From Richelia sinica FACHB-800 (GTDB taxonomy: Bacteria; Cyanobacteriota; Cyanobacteriia; Cyanobacteriales; Nostocaceae), in contig NZ_JACJTT010000011.1 of the NCBI RefSeq assembly GCF_014698825.1, positions 60,685 through 124,684 of the forward strand: a stretch of DNA of 64,000 bases, read 5' to 3'. Of the stretch, positions 39,128-49,749 are shown piece by piece. The notes under the pieces were generated by a model that ran no database searches, was not told the origin of the DNA, and saw nothing but the letters and a program-made list of their open reading frames with translations. The position numbers were made by a program, and so were the translations under genes. Positions within the stretch are counted from its first letter, which is position 1. Each line of letters starts with the position of its first letter.

Positions 39128-40213
39128 ATGACTGACAACTACCGCATTACCCTACTTCCTGGCGATGGCATTGGCCCCGAAATTATGGCCGTAGCGGTAG
39201 ACGTGCTAAAAGTCGTCGGGAAACGCTTTGGTATTAACTTTGAATTTCAAACAGCTTTAATTGGTGGTGCAGCAATTGACGAAACAGGGGAACCTCTGCC
39301 AGTCGCCACCCTTGATGCTTGCCGTAATAGCGATGCTGTTTTACTCGCAGCCATTGGTGGCTATAAATGGGATTCTTTGCCCTCGAATTTGCGCCCAGAA
39401 GCAGGTTTATTAGGCTTACGGGCTGGTTTAGAACTATTTGCGAATTTACGCCCGGCAAAAATATTGCCCCAATTAATTGACGCTTCCACCTTAAAGCGTG
39501 AAGTAGTGGAAGGGGTAGATATTATGGTGGTGCGGGAATTGACAGGCGGTATTTATTTCGGCAAACCCAAAGGCATATTCACCAGCGAGACAGGTGAAAA
39601 ACGTGGTGTCAACACCATGGTTTACAGTGAATCGGAAATTGAGCGGATTGGTAGAGTCGCCTTTGAAACCTCTAAAAAACGTGGGGGCAAACTTTGTTCT
39701 GTGGATAAGGCGAATGTGTTGGATGTTTCTCAACTGTGGCGTGAGGGCATAACTAAACTGTCCGCCGAATATCCAGATATTGAGCTATCTCACCTCTATG
39801 TTGATAATGCTGCTATGCAGTTGGTGCGATCGCCTAAACAATTTGACACCATCGTTACAGGTAACTTATTTGGGGATATTCTCTCCGATGCCGCTGCCAT
39901 GCTCACAGGCAGTATTGGGATGTTACCTTCCGCTAGTTTAGGTGCCTCTGGCCCTGGTGTGTTTGAACCTGTTCACGGTTCTGCCCCAGATATCGCTGGC
40001 CAAGATAAAGCCAACCCTCTGGCACAGGTATTAAGCGCGGCGATGATGTTACGCTATGCCTTAAACCAACCCACAGCAGCTGACGCAGTGGAAGATGCTG
40101 TGTTAGAAGTTTTGCAGCAAGGCTATAGAACCGGGGATATTATGTCCACAGGAATGAAATTAGTCGGTTGTCGTGCAATGGGCGATGCACTAATTCACAT
40201 CCTAGAGAGTTAA
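39128..40213 (+). CDS. leuB: 3-isopropylmalate dehydrogenase
   Basis: A 361-residue enzyme that oxidatively decarboxylates 3-isopropylmalate in leucine synthesis. Signature motifs are [12 protein letters not shown] near the N-terminus, [12 protein letters not shown], the substrate lysine region [11 protein letters not shown], and the metal/NAD signature [20 protein letters not shown]. The C-terminal [12 protein letters not shown] is the NAD-binding loop. Length and motifs are normal. The start is ATG 39128. Confidence 0.97.
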   Translation: MTDNYRITLLPGDGIGPEIMAVAVDVLKVVGKRFGINFEFQTALIGGAAIDETGEPLPVATLDACRNSDAVLLAAIGGYKWDSLPSNLRPEAGLLGLRAGLELFANLRPAKILPQLIDASTLKREVVEGVDIMVVRELTGGIYFGKPKGIFTSETGEKRGVNTMVYSESEIERIGRVAFETSKKRGGKLCSVDKANVLDVSQLWREGITKLSAEYPDIELSHLYVDNAAMQLVRSPKQFDTIVTGNLFGDILSDAAAMLTGSIGMLPSASLGASGPGVFEPVHGSAPDIAGQDKANPLAQVLSAAMMLRYALNQPTAADAVEDAVLEVLQQGYRTGDIMSTGMKLVGCRAMGDALIHILES

Positions 40214-40306
40214 TAATTTTCTGGCGCGGCCTTGTGGATTTTGGCATTTTTTGCTAAAAGATTCGGATAAACTAAAAGCAAATCTATCAATCACCCAAAG
40301 CCAATA

Positions 40307-40567
40307 GTGTACGCTTTAAAACCAGAACAGGTAAACCCTAGCCCCCCAAATAACCAGCCGCCTTTGATTGATCCTACCGTCATCCGGGCTGCTGGCAAAA
40401 TTTACTATACCTACTGTGAGGTACATCCTGAAATTATTGGGCAAGCTTCAGGAGTGGCCATTAGCCGTGTAACTCATCGGGGTAAGGTAATTTTTACTAA
40501 TAACCCAGTCCTGCTACCACAAGAATGTTTTGTGCCTTTGCATCAAATCGAATCTTACATGTATTAG
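40307..40567 (+). CDS. Conserved small protein of unknown function
   Basis: This 86-residue frame starts at GTG 40307; no internal Met gives a better start. Sequence features include an N-terminal Pro/Asn-rich stretch and IRAAGKIYYTYCEVHPEI in the middle. No membrane segment or signal is visible. It looks like a conserved cyanobacterial hypothetical protein rather than a chance frame, since it has balanced composition and good spacing behind leuB (93 bases). I cannot assign a function. Confidence 0.6.
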   Translation: MYALKPEQVNPSPPNNQPPLIDPTVIRAAGKIYYTYCEVHPEIIGQASGVAISRVTHRGKVIFTNNPVLLPQECFVPLHQIESYMY

Positions 40568-40589
40568 TCAGAGGGAAAGCGATATTACT

Positions 40590-40665
40590 TCGCGGTTATC
40601 GAGTTTCGACTACGCTCAACTACCACGTATTCGAGATACAGTGCATCGTAGGTAACAGGTGACAG
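40590..40665. repeat. Dispersed intergenic repeat sequences
   Basis: The words tcgagtttcgactacgctca and aacaggtgacagg are familiar from many Nostoc-type spacers. They lie between the small protein gene and the prepilin peptidase gene. No gene is visible. Confidence 0.45.
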
Positions 40666-40698
40666 GAAAATAAAATTTGATGACTGACAACTGACCTT

Positions 40699-41520
40699 AT
40701 GAACATCTGGCTCGAAGTTCCTGCAAGTATCATTGTCTTCGCCTTGGGTGCATCTTTGGGTAGCTTTATTAATGTCGTGGTGTATAGGCTACCTGCTCGA
40801 TTATCTGTACTCTGGCCTCCTTCTCGTTGTCCTCATTGCCTCAACACCCTGAAAGCCTACGATAATGTGCCGGTATTGGGTTGGTTGTGGTTGCGGGGGC
40901 GTTGTCGCTATTGTCACAATAAAATTTCTCTCCGTTATCCTTTGGTAGAGGCGGCAACGGGCATTATATTTTTAATTGTATTTTGGGTCTTTCAATTTTC
41001 TCTTTTCACCATAGGTTATTGGGCTTTTTGTTGTTGGTTATTAGCCCTAGCCTTGATTGATTGGGATACCATGACCTTACCTAATCGACTCACTAAGTCA
41101 GGATTAGTTTTAGGTATAACCTTTCAAATGATTTTGGGTTACAGCATCAATCCCACTGGAGTAGGGGTAGTCAAGCACCTAATAGTAGGTATAGGTGGGG
41201 CTGTGGTGGGTCTGTGGTTATTTGATGCGATCGCTCTCCTTGGTTCCCTAGCCTTCGGAAAAACAGTCATGGGTGCAGGAGATGCGAAATTAGCCGCCAT
41301 GATGGGTGCTTGGTTAGGTTGGCGATATTTATTGTTAGCGAGCTTTATCGCCTGTGCCTTGGGAGTAATACTAGGTGGTGGAGCAATGATGTTATCACGG
41401 CAGCAAATGGGGCAAAAGATTCCCTTTGGGCCTTTCTTGGCTTTAGGTGCCGTAATTACCGCATTGAGTGGTGAATTTATGCTGTCACACTACATGAGGC
41501 TCTTTATTCCTGTATCTTGA
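40699..41520 (+). CDS. pilD: Prepilin peptidase (A24A family)
   Basis: A 273-residue polytopic protein. It has the PilD N-terminal GSFINVVVYRLP, a zinc-binding tetracysteine loop (Cys44, Cys47, Cys69, Cys72), and both catalytic Asp regions (IDWDTMTLPNR near 120-130 and MGAGD at 191-195). It cleaves the leader peptide of type IV prepilins and methylates the new N-terminal residue at the plasma membrane. It is needed for pili, motility and competence. A single gene here. Confidence 0.95.
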   Translation: MNIWLEVPASIIVFALGASLGSFINVVVYRLPARLSVLWPPSRCPHCLNTLKAYDNVPVLGWLWLRGRCRYCHNKISLRYPLVEAATGIIFLIVFWVFQFSLFTIGYWAFCCWLLALALIDWDTMTLPNRLTKSGLVLGITFQMILGYSINPTGVGVVKHLIVGIGGAVVGLWLFDAIALLGSLAFGKTVMGAGDAKLAAMMGAWLGWRYLLLASFIACALGVILGGGAMMLSRQQMGQKIPFGPFLALGAVITALSGEFMLSHYMRLFIPVS

Positions 41521-42222
41521 GATATAGATACAAATTAATGCCAAATCATCGGCGGAACATTCCTCTGCTGCTGCCAAGTTCCCACTTTAAAATCCCACTA
41601 TAAATGTCTGTTTATCTTGTTCATTGTTTATTACAACCCCAGTCAATCATAGGAAATCTCCATCCACCGTGACTGTAACCTCCATTACCCCATTGACCAT
41701 TAAGACTTTGGTAATATTAAGCTGTGACTTGTATTACCCCCAAATCATCAGGTGTAGTCAGGAAGTAAAACCAAATACCCAGCATACTAACTGCTTACCA
41801 CCTAAGTAAATAGCATGATCAAGAGGGAGGAAAGGGCATTCTCGTTGGGGGATGTAACACCAAAGGCTTTGCCAGTAATTTGACATCAATAACTACTCTG
41901 ACTAGGACATTTCCTTCAGCTGGCAATTGCAGGCTTAAGTTGATGATAAAGTCCACTGTCACCAGCCAAAATCACCTAAATTTAAACGTTAGACTTTTTC
42001 ACTTCTACTCTCTGTATTACCTTGACCGACAATTTTAGGTTTTAGATTGTTGATTTTAGATTTTTTCGATTTGCGGTTCTTAGCTTCCCTCGCAGGATGA
42101 TATCAATCTCAAATCCTCAAACAAATTACCTTTATCGGTGAACTTAATCCAAAATCCCAAATCCAAAATCGAAAATTGCTTGACCTAATTTTTGACCTCA
42201 TACCTAGTTAAATAAGATAAAA
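41521..42222. other. Intergenic region with possible decayed coding sequence
   Basis: No intact gene. On the minus strand around 41816-41960 one frame reads protein-like for about 45 codons (INLSLQLPAEGNVLVRVV) and then stops. Other short protein-like pieces lie further downstream (near 41650-41740), each in a different frame. This could be a gene remnant, but I do not recognise the parent. At 42127-42180 there are repeated aatccaaaat words. Confidence 0.35.
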
Positions 42223-43173
42223 ATGGCGAACAACGAAGAATCACGCGGTTTAAAGTCTCTATTTGATTGGTTTGCCAATCGGCGTAAATCAGGAACCATC
42301 AACATTGAACGCCAAGAACGAGAAATAGCTGATGGTTTGTGGCATAAATGCCCTAAATGTGGTGTGTTGAGTTATGCAAAAGACCTGAGAGCAAATCAAA
42401 TGGTCTGTGTGGAATGTGGGCATCATAATCGGGTAGATAGTGATGAAAGAATCAGACAATTGATTGATGCCAACACCTGGAAACCAATTGATGAGCATTT
42501 GCGGCCAACTGATCCTTTACAATTTCGCGATCGCAAACCCTATAGCGATCGCCTGCGGGAAACCCAGGATAAACTAGGCTTAATTGATGCTGTCAAAACC
42601 GGCTTAGGTCAAATTAACGGCTGGCCCATAGCCTTAGGAGTTATGGACTTCCGTTTTATGGGTGGTAGCATGGGTTCTGTAGTCGGTGAAAAACTCACCC
42701 GCTTAATTGAACAAGCCACCCAACGTCGCTATCCAGTGGTAATTGTTTGCTCCTCCGGTGGTGCGAGAATGCAAGAAGGTATGCTTTCCCTCATGCAAAT
42801 GGCCAAAATTTCCGGGGCCCTACAACGTCACAGCGACTCAAAATTGTTATATATTCCCGTCCTCACCAACCCCACCACAGGTGGTGTCACAGCTAGCTTC
42901 GCTATGTTGGGTGACATGATCATTGCTGAACCCAAAGCCACCATCGGTTTTGCTGGCAGACGAGTCATTGAACAAACCCTGCGCGAGAAACTACCAGAAG
43001 ATTTCCAAACAGCCGAAGACCTACTCAAACACGGATTTGTTGATGAAATCGTACCTCGTACCCAACTGAAAAACACTCTGGCACAGCTAATTGCTTTACA
43101 CCAGCCTTTACCAACCGCACCCAACATGGTTTTGTGGGAAACCAGAACATTAAGTTCTACTGTTGCGGAGTAG
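42223..43173 (+). CDS. accD: Acetyl-CoA carboxylase carboxyltransferase beta subunit
   Basis: A 316-residue protein. An N-terminal zinc ribbon uses Cys43, Cys46, Cys62 and Cys65 (CPKC, CVEC). The crotonase-like core includes [11 protein letters not shown] and [20 protein letters not shown]. Together with AccA it transfers CO2 from carboxybiotin to acetyl-CoA, making malonyl-CoA for fatty acid synthesis. accA, accB and accC are not in the window, as expected for cyanobacteria. Confidence 0.97.
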   Translation: MANNEESRGLKSLFDWFANRRKSGTINIERQEREIADGLWHKCPKCGVLSYAKDLRANQMVCVECGHHNRVDSDERIRQLIDANTWKPIDEHLRPTDPLQFRDRKPYSDRLRETQDKLGLIDAVKTGLGQINGWPIALGVMDFRFMGGSMGSVVGEKLTRLIEQATQRRYPVVIVCSSGGARMQEGMLSLMQMAKISGALQRHSDSKLLYIPVLTNPTTGGVTASFAMLGDMIIAEPKATIGFAGRRVIEQTLREKLPEDFQTAEDLLKHGFVDEIVPRTQLKNTLAQLIALHQPLPTAPNMVLWETRTLSSTVAE

Positions 43174-43222
43174 GTATACAGAAATTAGGGGAAGTAGGGG
43201 AAGAAAACTCAACCCCTTCTTC

Positions 43223-44614
43223 TCATCCTTTCTCCCCCGCTTCTTCCACAAATATCAATGGCATCAGCGCACCTAGCATACACAAGCTAGATAAAGCAAA
43301 TAATGCCATTAATCCACCTTGGAGAAATTGGGCAATCATACCGCCAATTGCTGCACCTAAAGCACCAGTGACACCAGTCACAGCCGCAGTGATAGCAAAA
43401 TAAATAGATTGATTTTTGATTGGCGCAATACCTATGTGCATGTTATTGTTACACAGGTCAATTGCTGCTCCAGTTCCACCAATCACAATATGTATTAGTG
43501 GCAACCATAACCAAATCATCATGGTACTGCGACCAGTTAACAGCCATAACAAAGGCGTAATTGCCACTACAATCCCCATCACAATTAAAATGATTCTGTT
43601 ACCTATTTTGTCCGCTAGTTTGCCCCAAAAAATCAGCATCATCAAACTAGCCGCAGATTGAAGACTACTATAAACAGTTACCCAGCTAATATTTAAATCC
43701 AATATTTCCAGTAAATAGTAGTTTACAAAAGGTGCGCTGAGATTAATAGAAAATATCCATAAACTCAAATAAATCAAAAAAATCACAAAATTAGAATTTT
43801 GGTGAAAACTGTCATGCCATTTCTTCTCAGAAATAGGCAAAGATGGAGTCTGTTTTGATAAGGAATTAAGTATTAAATTGTTTTGTAATTGGGGATTAAC
43901 ATCAACCTTAAAATACTGACACCCTAATCCCATCAAGCCTAAAATCAATCCCCCACACAGAACCACTCCATAACCTTGAATTGTCCCACCATACCAATGG
44001 GAGATAGTAAAACCTAATAAAGGCACACATAGTAAGTTAGTGAGACAGATAGCACCGTTACGTAAACCAAAATATCTACCCCGCAATCTTCGCGGTACAA
44101 TCATTGCTAACCAACTCAGCCAAGATGCGCTTCCTAGTCCTCCTAAAAGATGGCTGAATAGGACAATGATTAATGTGATTAGTATCAAGTTTTGAGCAGA
44201 AATCACTCCTAAATTTATACTAATAATACCTATCAAGAGAATTACCCACATCAAGCGAGAAATTCCATAAATTAACAAAGAATATTGGCATCTACTGGTT
44301 GTTCGTTCCGAGATATAAGCACCCAATGGTTGAATGAGATTCACCAACATAGGAATTGAAGCCAGCATCCCAAACACAATGGGACTGGCATGTAAATCTA
44401 CTAAAAAATTACTGATAAAAATTCCATTAGTTGTCAAAGAAAAAATTCCCGACAATATACCGTCCATCGTAGATGCTCGCAAACTGGTACGAATTTCATG
44501 TTTAGAAAATTTAATTTTAGTAGCTGAATTTTTGTCAATAATAATAGATGACGGATCAATATGCGCTATGCCATCAGATGTAGATGCAATGTTTTCCACG
44601 GTAATTAATTCCAT
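43223..44614 (-). CDS. MFS transporter
   Basis: A 463-residue protein with an N-terminal ~35-residue polar part and 12 hydrophobic segments. The MFS loop pattern is present (GAYISERTTSRCQYSLLIYG after helix 2, and WGKLADKIGNRIILIVMG in the second half). It probably moves a small solute across the plasma membrane. Substrate is not evident. It ends convergent with accD. Confidence 0.85.
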   Translation of the reverse strand: MELITVENIASTSDGIAHIDPSSIIIDKNSATKIKFSKHEIRTSLRASTMDGILSGIFSLTTNGIFISNFLVDLHASPIVFGMLASIPMLVNLIQPLGAYISERTTSRCQYSLLIYGISRLMWVILLIGIISINLGVISAQNLILITLIIVLFSHLLGGLGSASWLSWLAMIVPRRLRGRYFGLRNGAICLTNLLCVPLLGFTISHWYGGTIQGYGVVLCGGLILGLMGLGCQYFKVDVNPQLQNNLILNSLSKQTPSLPISEKKWHDSFHQNSNFVIFLIYLSLWIFSINLSAPFVNYYLLEILDLNISWVTVYSSLQSAASLMMLIFWGKLADKIGNRIILIVMGIVVAITPLLWLLTGRSTMMIWLWLPLIHIVIGGTGAAIDLCNNNMHIGIAPIKNQSIYFAITAAVTGVTGALGAAIGGMIAQFLQGGLMALFALSSLCMLGALMPLIFVEEAGEKG

Positions 44615-45112
44615 GAATATAGACTAGGAAACATAAAATAGCCTAGTGTTTATAAATTATTATTTGGTAATTTTCATCAAACGAATAATGTCAATGTATA
44701 TTAGTAAATTAACCGCAAATTAATAACAGCAATGAACTCATTTGTATATGTATAAAATGATATCTAAAATTACCAAAACGAATTGATATCAAAATAGTAT
44801 CTATTTTTAGATAAAATATATCTTACATAAGTATTTTGTTAACGCCAAATCGCAAAAAATCAAGGAAAATTGTGACTTTGGCAAGAAGTTTAATGACAAT
44901 GAAGATAAATAGGAAATAATAAAAATCAAGCAGATATATTTATCTGTGTATTTATAGCCGTAGACGAGGCAGTTAGAATATTAACTACAGCTAAAACTGA
45001 GATAAACAAAGGCTTTTAGCACTGTCACCTGCTATATGTACTCAAAATCCAGGATGCTTCCTATATTTTGCTATATGATTAAATGCGATATCTCACAATA
45101 TTTTGATGTTTA
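44615..45112. other. Divergent intergenic region with dispersed repeat
   Basis: An AT-rich spacer between the MFS gene (minus) and the M15 peptidase gene (plus). It contains copy B of the dispersed repeat. No gene is supported. Confidence 0.5.
44948..45036 (-). repeat. Dispersed intergenic repeat, copy B (uninterrupted)
   Basis: Reverse complement of the repeat at 29498-29579, with matching ends gtgacagtgctaaaagcc and gtctacggct. Here tatagcagg is directly joined to the body, so this is the intact form. Confidence 0.75.
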
Positions 45113-45928
45113 ATGGCAATTTTCACTAAAAAAATCATTTTTTTGACAGTTGTAATTTTGAGTACAATTATATTGATTATTGTTCACAATATTACTCATC
45201 AAAAACCAGTAAATAAAGCATTAGCTACTCATAGCACTAATACTCAGGTTATAAAAGTTGTTAAACCTTTTATACCTAACCAGCAACTAGATGAGCAGCA
45301 ACGTTTTTTAAAGACGGTTGCTCATAGACTAACAATAGTACCTCAAAATAATTCTTTTGAATATACTTTATTAAAAGCCTATGGTGCTATATTTATTAAC
45401 CAAGCAGCGGATATTAAACTGCCAACGAAGGTTTTATTTACTGATGCACAAGAAATAAAAGCATTTCAATCAACTTTAACTAGGGCTAAAGTTACTGGTA
45501 CCAGTGATTGTTATTTACAAAAAAATGCTGCGGATGCTTTAAATAAAGCTAGAGAATTGGTAAATATTCCCTTAAAATCTGGTTATATTGGTGACTGTAC
45601 GCGGGACTTTGATATGAATTTCAGATTTTGGCGTAAATACGCTAATAATCATACTTTGGAACAAGTCAAACAAGGTAAGGAAACAAAAATTTTGGGTACA
45701 GTTGCTCCTCCAGGTACTTCACAGCATCTTTGGGGTTTAGCAATTGATTTACGAGTTTCTACATCAGCGCAAAGACAAACTTTAAATCAACATGGCTGGT
45801 TTCAAACTGTCGAAAATGATGCCCCTCATTGGACTTATCTGGGTTGGACTGAAGAAAATTTAGCTAAGTTTGGATTAAAAAATAAAGTTGTCAATGGCAT
45901 TACCTATTGGTTAACACCTCTTCTATAA
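45113..45928 (+). CDS. M15-family D-alanyl-D-alanine carboxypeptidase (VanY-like)
   Basis: A 271-residue protein with an N-terminal membrane anchor (about 7-27) and a zinc peptidase domain. The zinc ligands are visible: His205 and Asp212 in TSQHLWGLAID, and His239 in DAPHWTYLGW. It trims the terminal D-Ala from peptidoglycan stem peptides in the periplasm. It differs from penicillin-binding carboxypeptidases and is metal dependent. A palindrome lies 43 bases after the stop. Confidence 0.88.
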   Translation: MAIFTKKIIFLTVVILSTIILIIVHNITHQKPVNKALATHSTNTQVIKVVKPFIPNQQLDEQQRFLKTVAHRLTIVPQNNSFEYTLLKAYGAIFINQAADIKLPTKVLFTDAQEIKAFQSTLTRAKVTGTSDCYLQKNAADALNKARELVNIPLKSGYIGDCTRDFDMNFRFWRKYANNHTLEQVKQGKETKILGTVAPPGTSQHLWGLAIDLRVSTSAQRQTLNQHGWFQTVENDAPHWTYLGWTEENLAKFGLKNKVVNGITYWLTPLL

Positions 45929-46444
45929 ATGGACATCTGGTGGTAATTAAATATGGGTGCTTTTAAATCCTTGTAGAGACGTTCCAATGGAAGGTCTCTA
46001 CATTCATTTTCACCAGATATTTAATGTATTTTTATTTACAAAATAAGTGTAATATCGTTTGATTTGTTTGCCAAATAACTGAATTCAACCTGAGTTTTAT
46101 CAAACAACATCTTTAATTTTAATCTTATCTCTCCATAGATTGAAGGGATTAAATTTTTAATTTCCCTGACTTTTACTTTCAGGAGTAGAGTCCTACGTTA
46201 CAGTCCGAAGGACAGAAAGCTGCGAGAGTATTTTGTGCTAGCCTCTACAAACAATTATCAAGGATTAATTAGTTAAACAGGCTAGAAAACGATTAATTTC
46301 CAGCATTTTCAAACTTTTATTATTGTTGATTAGATATTTTTCCAGGCATCTCCAAGCAAATTCACTCAAATTGAGAAAGATTTGTTGGCTTTGATTTTTA
46401 GATTTCAATGAACTAATTTTAAATCGCCGAAAAGGTATGCTATT
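45929..46444. other. Intergenic region upstream of the DevB-like gene
   Basis: Contains the palindrome at 45972-46002 and probably the promoter of the exporter operon. I looked for an NtcA-type GTA-N8-TAC site, as known for devBCA, and did not find one. A 63-codon frame on the minus strand overlaps the next gene's start and is not credible. Confidence 0.45.
45972..46002. repeat. Palindromic repeat (tgtagagac ... gtctctaca)
   Basis: TGTAGAGAC and GTCTCTACA form a nearly perfect stem with inner TTCCA/TGGAA pairing. This is a common cyanobacterial intergenic palindrome and may end transcription of the M15 gene. Confidence 0.75.
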
Positions 46445-47641
46445 GTGCAAAACCACAAGCTACAAAGTTCATTTTTGTCAAGCAAAAGTTTACGTTTACC
46501 GATTAGTATAGCCCTGATTGCATCATTAACGGTATTTGGTATTAGTGTGGTAACAATCGTCAGGTTTCGAGATGTCAGTAATCAAAAAGTCTCGGAACCT
46601 ATAGAAATGATGCCAGAAATTAAAACTGTGACAGCTTTGGGAAAAATTGAACCCCAAGGAGAAGTAATCAAAGTTGCCGCAGCAGCATCTAGTGAAGGGA
46701 GTCGGGTAGAAAAGTTAATGGTGCAGGAAGGTGATCGGGTCAAAATAGGACAAGTAATTGCTATTTTAGATAGTCGCGATCGCTTGGCAGCAACATTGCA
46801 AGAAGCAGAAGAAGAAGTGAAAGTAGCCCAAGCTAACTTAGAGAAGATCCTTGCAGGTGCAAAACAAGGCAAAGTTGCCGCCCAAAAAGCTGCTATTGAC
46901 CGCATCATGGCAGAAAGTCAAGGTGAAATCGAAACTCAAACGGCTAATATTGCCCGATTCAAAGCAGAATTATTAAATGCTCAAATTCAAGACAAACGTT
47001 ATCAGAAACTATATGCAGAAGGTGCTATTTCCTCTGCCCAGAGAGATAGTCAACGCCTCATTTTAGAAACTGCCCAAATTAATCTCAACTCTGCCCAAGC
47101 ACAGTTAAAGCAGATCCATCGGACGAATAAACAAAAACTCAAACAAGCTGCTGCAAATTTACAGGAAATTACAGAAATCAGGACTGTAGATGTAGCTGCG
47201 GCCGAAGCTGAAGTGAGACGTACTCAAGCCGCAGTCAAAACAGCCCAGACCAACTTACAACAAGCTTATGTGCGATCGCCCCAATCTGGTCAAGTATTTG
47301 AAATTAATACCCATCCAGGGGAATTAATCACGAACGATGGTATTGCTGATATTGGGCAAACTAGCCAGATGTATGTAGTTGCTGAAATCTATGAAAGTGA
47401 CATCACTAAAATACGTTCAGGACAACAGGTAAAAGTATTTAGTGATGTTTTACCTGAAGAATTACAAGGAACTGTGGAAAAAATTGGCTTACAAGTCAAA
47501 AGACAAAATTTATTAGCTACTGATCCATCTAGCAATATTGATAACAGAGTAGTTAAAGTCAAGATTCGTTTAGATCAAACCGCAAGTCAAAAGGCTGCCA
47601 AATTTACTAATATGCAAGTCAAGGTAGTAATTGAAATTTAA
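46445..47641 (+). CDS. devB: DevB-like ABC exporter membrane fusion protein
   Basis: A 398-residue HlyD-family periplasmic adaptor with a GTG start at 46445. One N-terminal anchor helix (about 18-38) is followed by a lipoyl-like half (KLMVQEGDRVKIGQVIAILD), a long coiled-coil hairpin with many Ala/Gln (about 115-265), and a second lipoyl half plus beta-barrel (VRSPQSGQVFEINTHPGE, then SQMYVVAEIYESDITKI). DevB links an ABC exporter to a TolC-type outer membrane channel. It is the first gene of devBCA-type three-gene set. Nostoc-type genomes hold several paralogous sets, so this need not be the heterocyst glycolipid exporter. Confidence 0.85.
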   Translation: MQNHKLQSSFLSSKSLRLPISIALIASLTVFGISVVTIVRFRDVSNQKVSEPIEMMPEIKTVTALGKIEPQGEVIKVAAAASSEGSRVEKLMVQEGDRVKIGQVIAILDSRDRLAATLQEAEEEVKVAQANLEKILAGAKQGKVAAQKAAIDRIMAESQGEIETQTANIARFKAELLNAQIQDKRYQKLYAEGAISSAQRDSQRLILETAQINLNSAQAQLKQIHRTNKQKLKQAAANLQEITEIRTVDVAAAEAEVRRTQAAVKTAQTNLQQAYVRSPQSGQVFEINTHPGELITNDGIADIGQTSQMYVVAEIYESDITKIRSGQQVKVFSDVLPEELQGTVEKIGLQVKRQNLLATDPSSNIDNRVVKVKIRLDQTASQKAAKFTNMQVKVVIEI

Positions 47642-47721
47642 GCGTGGATAAAATTTTGACTTTTGAATTTTGCATTGAGAATACCTGATTTGAATTTTGT
47701 CCTTTGTAACTGTAATGATCC

Positions 47722-48897
47722 ATGATTGGCATTTTCCAAAAACTGCAACGCCGTACACCTTTAGGATGGTTACAACTCAGCCATGAAAAAAGTCGCTTAC
47801 TGGTGGCATTATCAGGGATAGCTTTTGCTGATGTCTTGATGTTCATGCAGTTAGGATTTCAAGCAGCATTATATGACAGCAATACTCGATTACATCGCAG
47901 TTTTCAAGCCGATATTGTTCTCATAAGTCCCCAAGCACGTAACCTACAAAGTATGTTTAATTTCTCGCGCAGGCGACTATATCAAGCAATGGATGTACCG
48001 GGTGTGAAATCAGCAGAAGCCATGTATTGTAACCATGTAATTTGGAAAAATCCCCAGACCCGCTTAAAAACTGGGGTGTTGATTTTTGGTGTAAATCCAG
48101 ATAAACCTGCATTTAATTTACCGGAAGTTAATCAACAATTATCAGCTATTAAATTACCCGATACAGTGTTATTTGATGAAAATGCACGGGGAGACTATGC
48201 ACAAGCAATTGCACAAATTAAACAAGGTAAAACCGTCACTACAGAAATAGATGGACGGACTATCACTGTGAGTGGTTTATTTAAAATTGGTGCTTCCTTT
48301 GCTGCGGATGGTAGCTTGATTACTAGTGACCAAAATTTTTTGCGCTTATTTAATCACCAATCTGCAAGTAGTGTGAATATTGGCTTAGTGAAAATAAAAC
48401 CTGGGTATGATGTAGAACAAGTAGCTACTCATTTAAGAGCTTATCTAAAAAATGATGTACGTGTGTTAACTCATCCTGAATTTGTAGAATTTGAAAATAA
48501 TTTTTGGCGCACAAATTCGCCTATTGGTTTTATTTTTACTTTAGGGGTATTAATGGGATTTGTTGTGGGTGTAATAATTGTTTATCAAGTTCTCTCCACT
48601 GATGTGAATGCTCATATTAGAGAATACGCAACTTTTAAGGCTATAGGTTATCGAAACTATTACTTGCTGGGTGTAATTTTTGAAGAGGCTTTAATTTTAG
48701 CCATATTAGGTTTTTTTCCAGGTTTATTAGTGTCTTTAGGTTTATATCAATTAACTAAACAAGCTACTAACTTACCTATGTATATGACTTTGAGTCGAGC
48801 TATATTAGTGCTGATTTTAACGACTATTATGTGTGTCATTTCTGGAGCGATCGCTACTCGCAAACTGCAAGCCGCTGACCCGGCTGATATGTTTTAA
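47722..48897 (+). CDS. devC: DevC-like ABC exporter permease
   Basis: A 391-residue protein with a MacB/FtsX-type layout: an N-terminal helix (about 25-45), a ~230-residue periplasmic domain and three C-terminal helices (about 265-390). The N-terminus TPLGWLQLSHEKSRLLVAL is typical of DevC. It forms the membrane part of the exporter. Spacing to devB is 80 bases and to devA 31 bases. Confidence 0.9.
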   Translation: MIGIFQKLQRRTPLGWLQLSHEKSRLLVALSGIAFADVLMFMQLGFQAALYDSNTRLHRSFQADIVLISPQARNLQSMFNFSRRRLYQAMDVPGVKSAEAMYCNHVIWKNPQTRLKTGVLIFGVNPDKPAFNLPEVNQQLSAIKLPDTVLFDENARGDYAQAIAQIKQGKTVTTEIDGRTITVSGLFKIGASFAADGSLITSDQNFLRLFNHQSASSVNIGLVKIKPGYDVEQVATHLRAYLKNDVRVLTHPEFVEFENNFWRTNSPIGFIFTLGVLMGFVVGVIIVYQVLSTDVNAHIREYATFKAIGYRNYYLLGVIFEEALILAILGFFPGLLVSLGLYQLTKQATNLPMYMTLSRAILVLILTTIMCVISGAIATRKLQAADPADMF

Positions 48898-48928
48898 ACA
48901 TTTGCTTATTCATTATTATTTTAGCTAT

Positions 48929-49633
48929 ATGTCAGTAATATCTATTAATCATCTTGACCATTATTTTGGTTATGGTCAATTAAGAAAACAAGTTCTATTT
49001 AAAATTAATTTAGAAATTGCTGCCGGAGAAATAATTATTATGACTGGGCCTTCTGGGTCTGGTAAAACCACACTCCTGACTTTAGTGGGTGGCTTACGCT
49101 CGGCTCAGTTTGGCAGTTTATATGTTTTAGGAAAAGAACTTTGTGGTGCCAGTGCGGAAGAATTAGTACAAGCCAGAAGACAAAATGGTTATATTTTTCA
49201 AGCTCATAATTTGCACGGCAGTTTAACAGCGGTGCAAAATGTGAAAATGGGTTTGGAATTACATCACCATCTCAGTGGAAAAGAAATGTATACCCGCTCA
49301 ATGCAAATGCTAGAGCAAGTAGGATTAGGTAATCGACTACACTACTATCCTGATCAATTATCTGGTGGACAAAAACAACGGGTAGCGATCGCTCGTGCTT
49401 TAGTCAGTCGTCCCCAAATCGTCCTAGCAGATGAGCCAACGGCAGCCCTAGACAGTCAATCTGGACGCGATGTGGTCAACTTAATGCAAAAGCTAGCTAA
49501 AGAACAAGGCTGTGCCATTTTAATGGTGACTCATGACCACCGCATCCTTGACATTGCAGACCGAATTTTACAAATGGAAGATGGCAAATTGCAGGAAAAA
49601 GTAGAAAATCTTAGTTACCAATGGTGGAGTTAA
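48929..49633 (+). CDS. devA: DevA-like ABC exporter ATPase
   Basis: A 234-residue ATPase. Walker A is GPSGSGKTT (40-48), signature LSGGQKQR and Walker [13 protein letters not shown]. It is of the LolD/MacB type that powers DevBC or MacAB-like exporters. An upstream in-frame start at 48833 would overlap devC and add 32 unlikely residues; ATG 48929 ([10 protein letters not shown]) fits the family. It energises the exporter encoded by the two preceding genes. Confidence 0.92.
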   Translation: MSVISINHLDHYFGYGQLRKQVLFKINLEIAAGEIIIMTGPSGSGKTTLLTLVGGLRSAQFGSLYVLGKELCGASAEELVQARRQNGYIFQAHNLHGSLTAVQNVKMGLELHHHLSGKEMYTRSMQMLEQVGLGNRLHYYPDQLSGGQKQRVAIARALVSRPQIVLADEPTAALDSQSGRDVVNLMQKLAKEQGCAILMVTHDHRILDIADRILQMEDGKLQEKVENLSYQWWS

Positions 49634-49749
49634 AGAATATAGAGGTGAAAATCAGGGTGGAGGAGAAAAATCTTGGCTGATTGGGAAACACAAGTCATAG
49701 TAAGTTAGTCTGGTGTTCAACAGCAGCCAGAACTTTTTTTGAAGACTTC

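Noticed and set aside
46100..46444. NtcA binding site upstream of the DevB-like gene
   Set aside because: The nearest GTA and TAC words (gtagagtcctac) are spaced 6 apart, not 8, and lie far from the start.
46265..46456. Minus-strand 63-codon frame upstream of the DevB-like gene
   Set aside because: It runs into the start of the DevB-like gene and has no ribosome binding site or family resemblance.
48833..48928. Upstream start for the DevA-like ATPase
   Set aside because: The added residues overlap devC and do not resemble the family; ATG 48929 fits.
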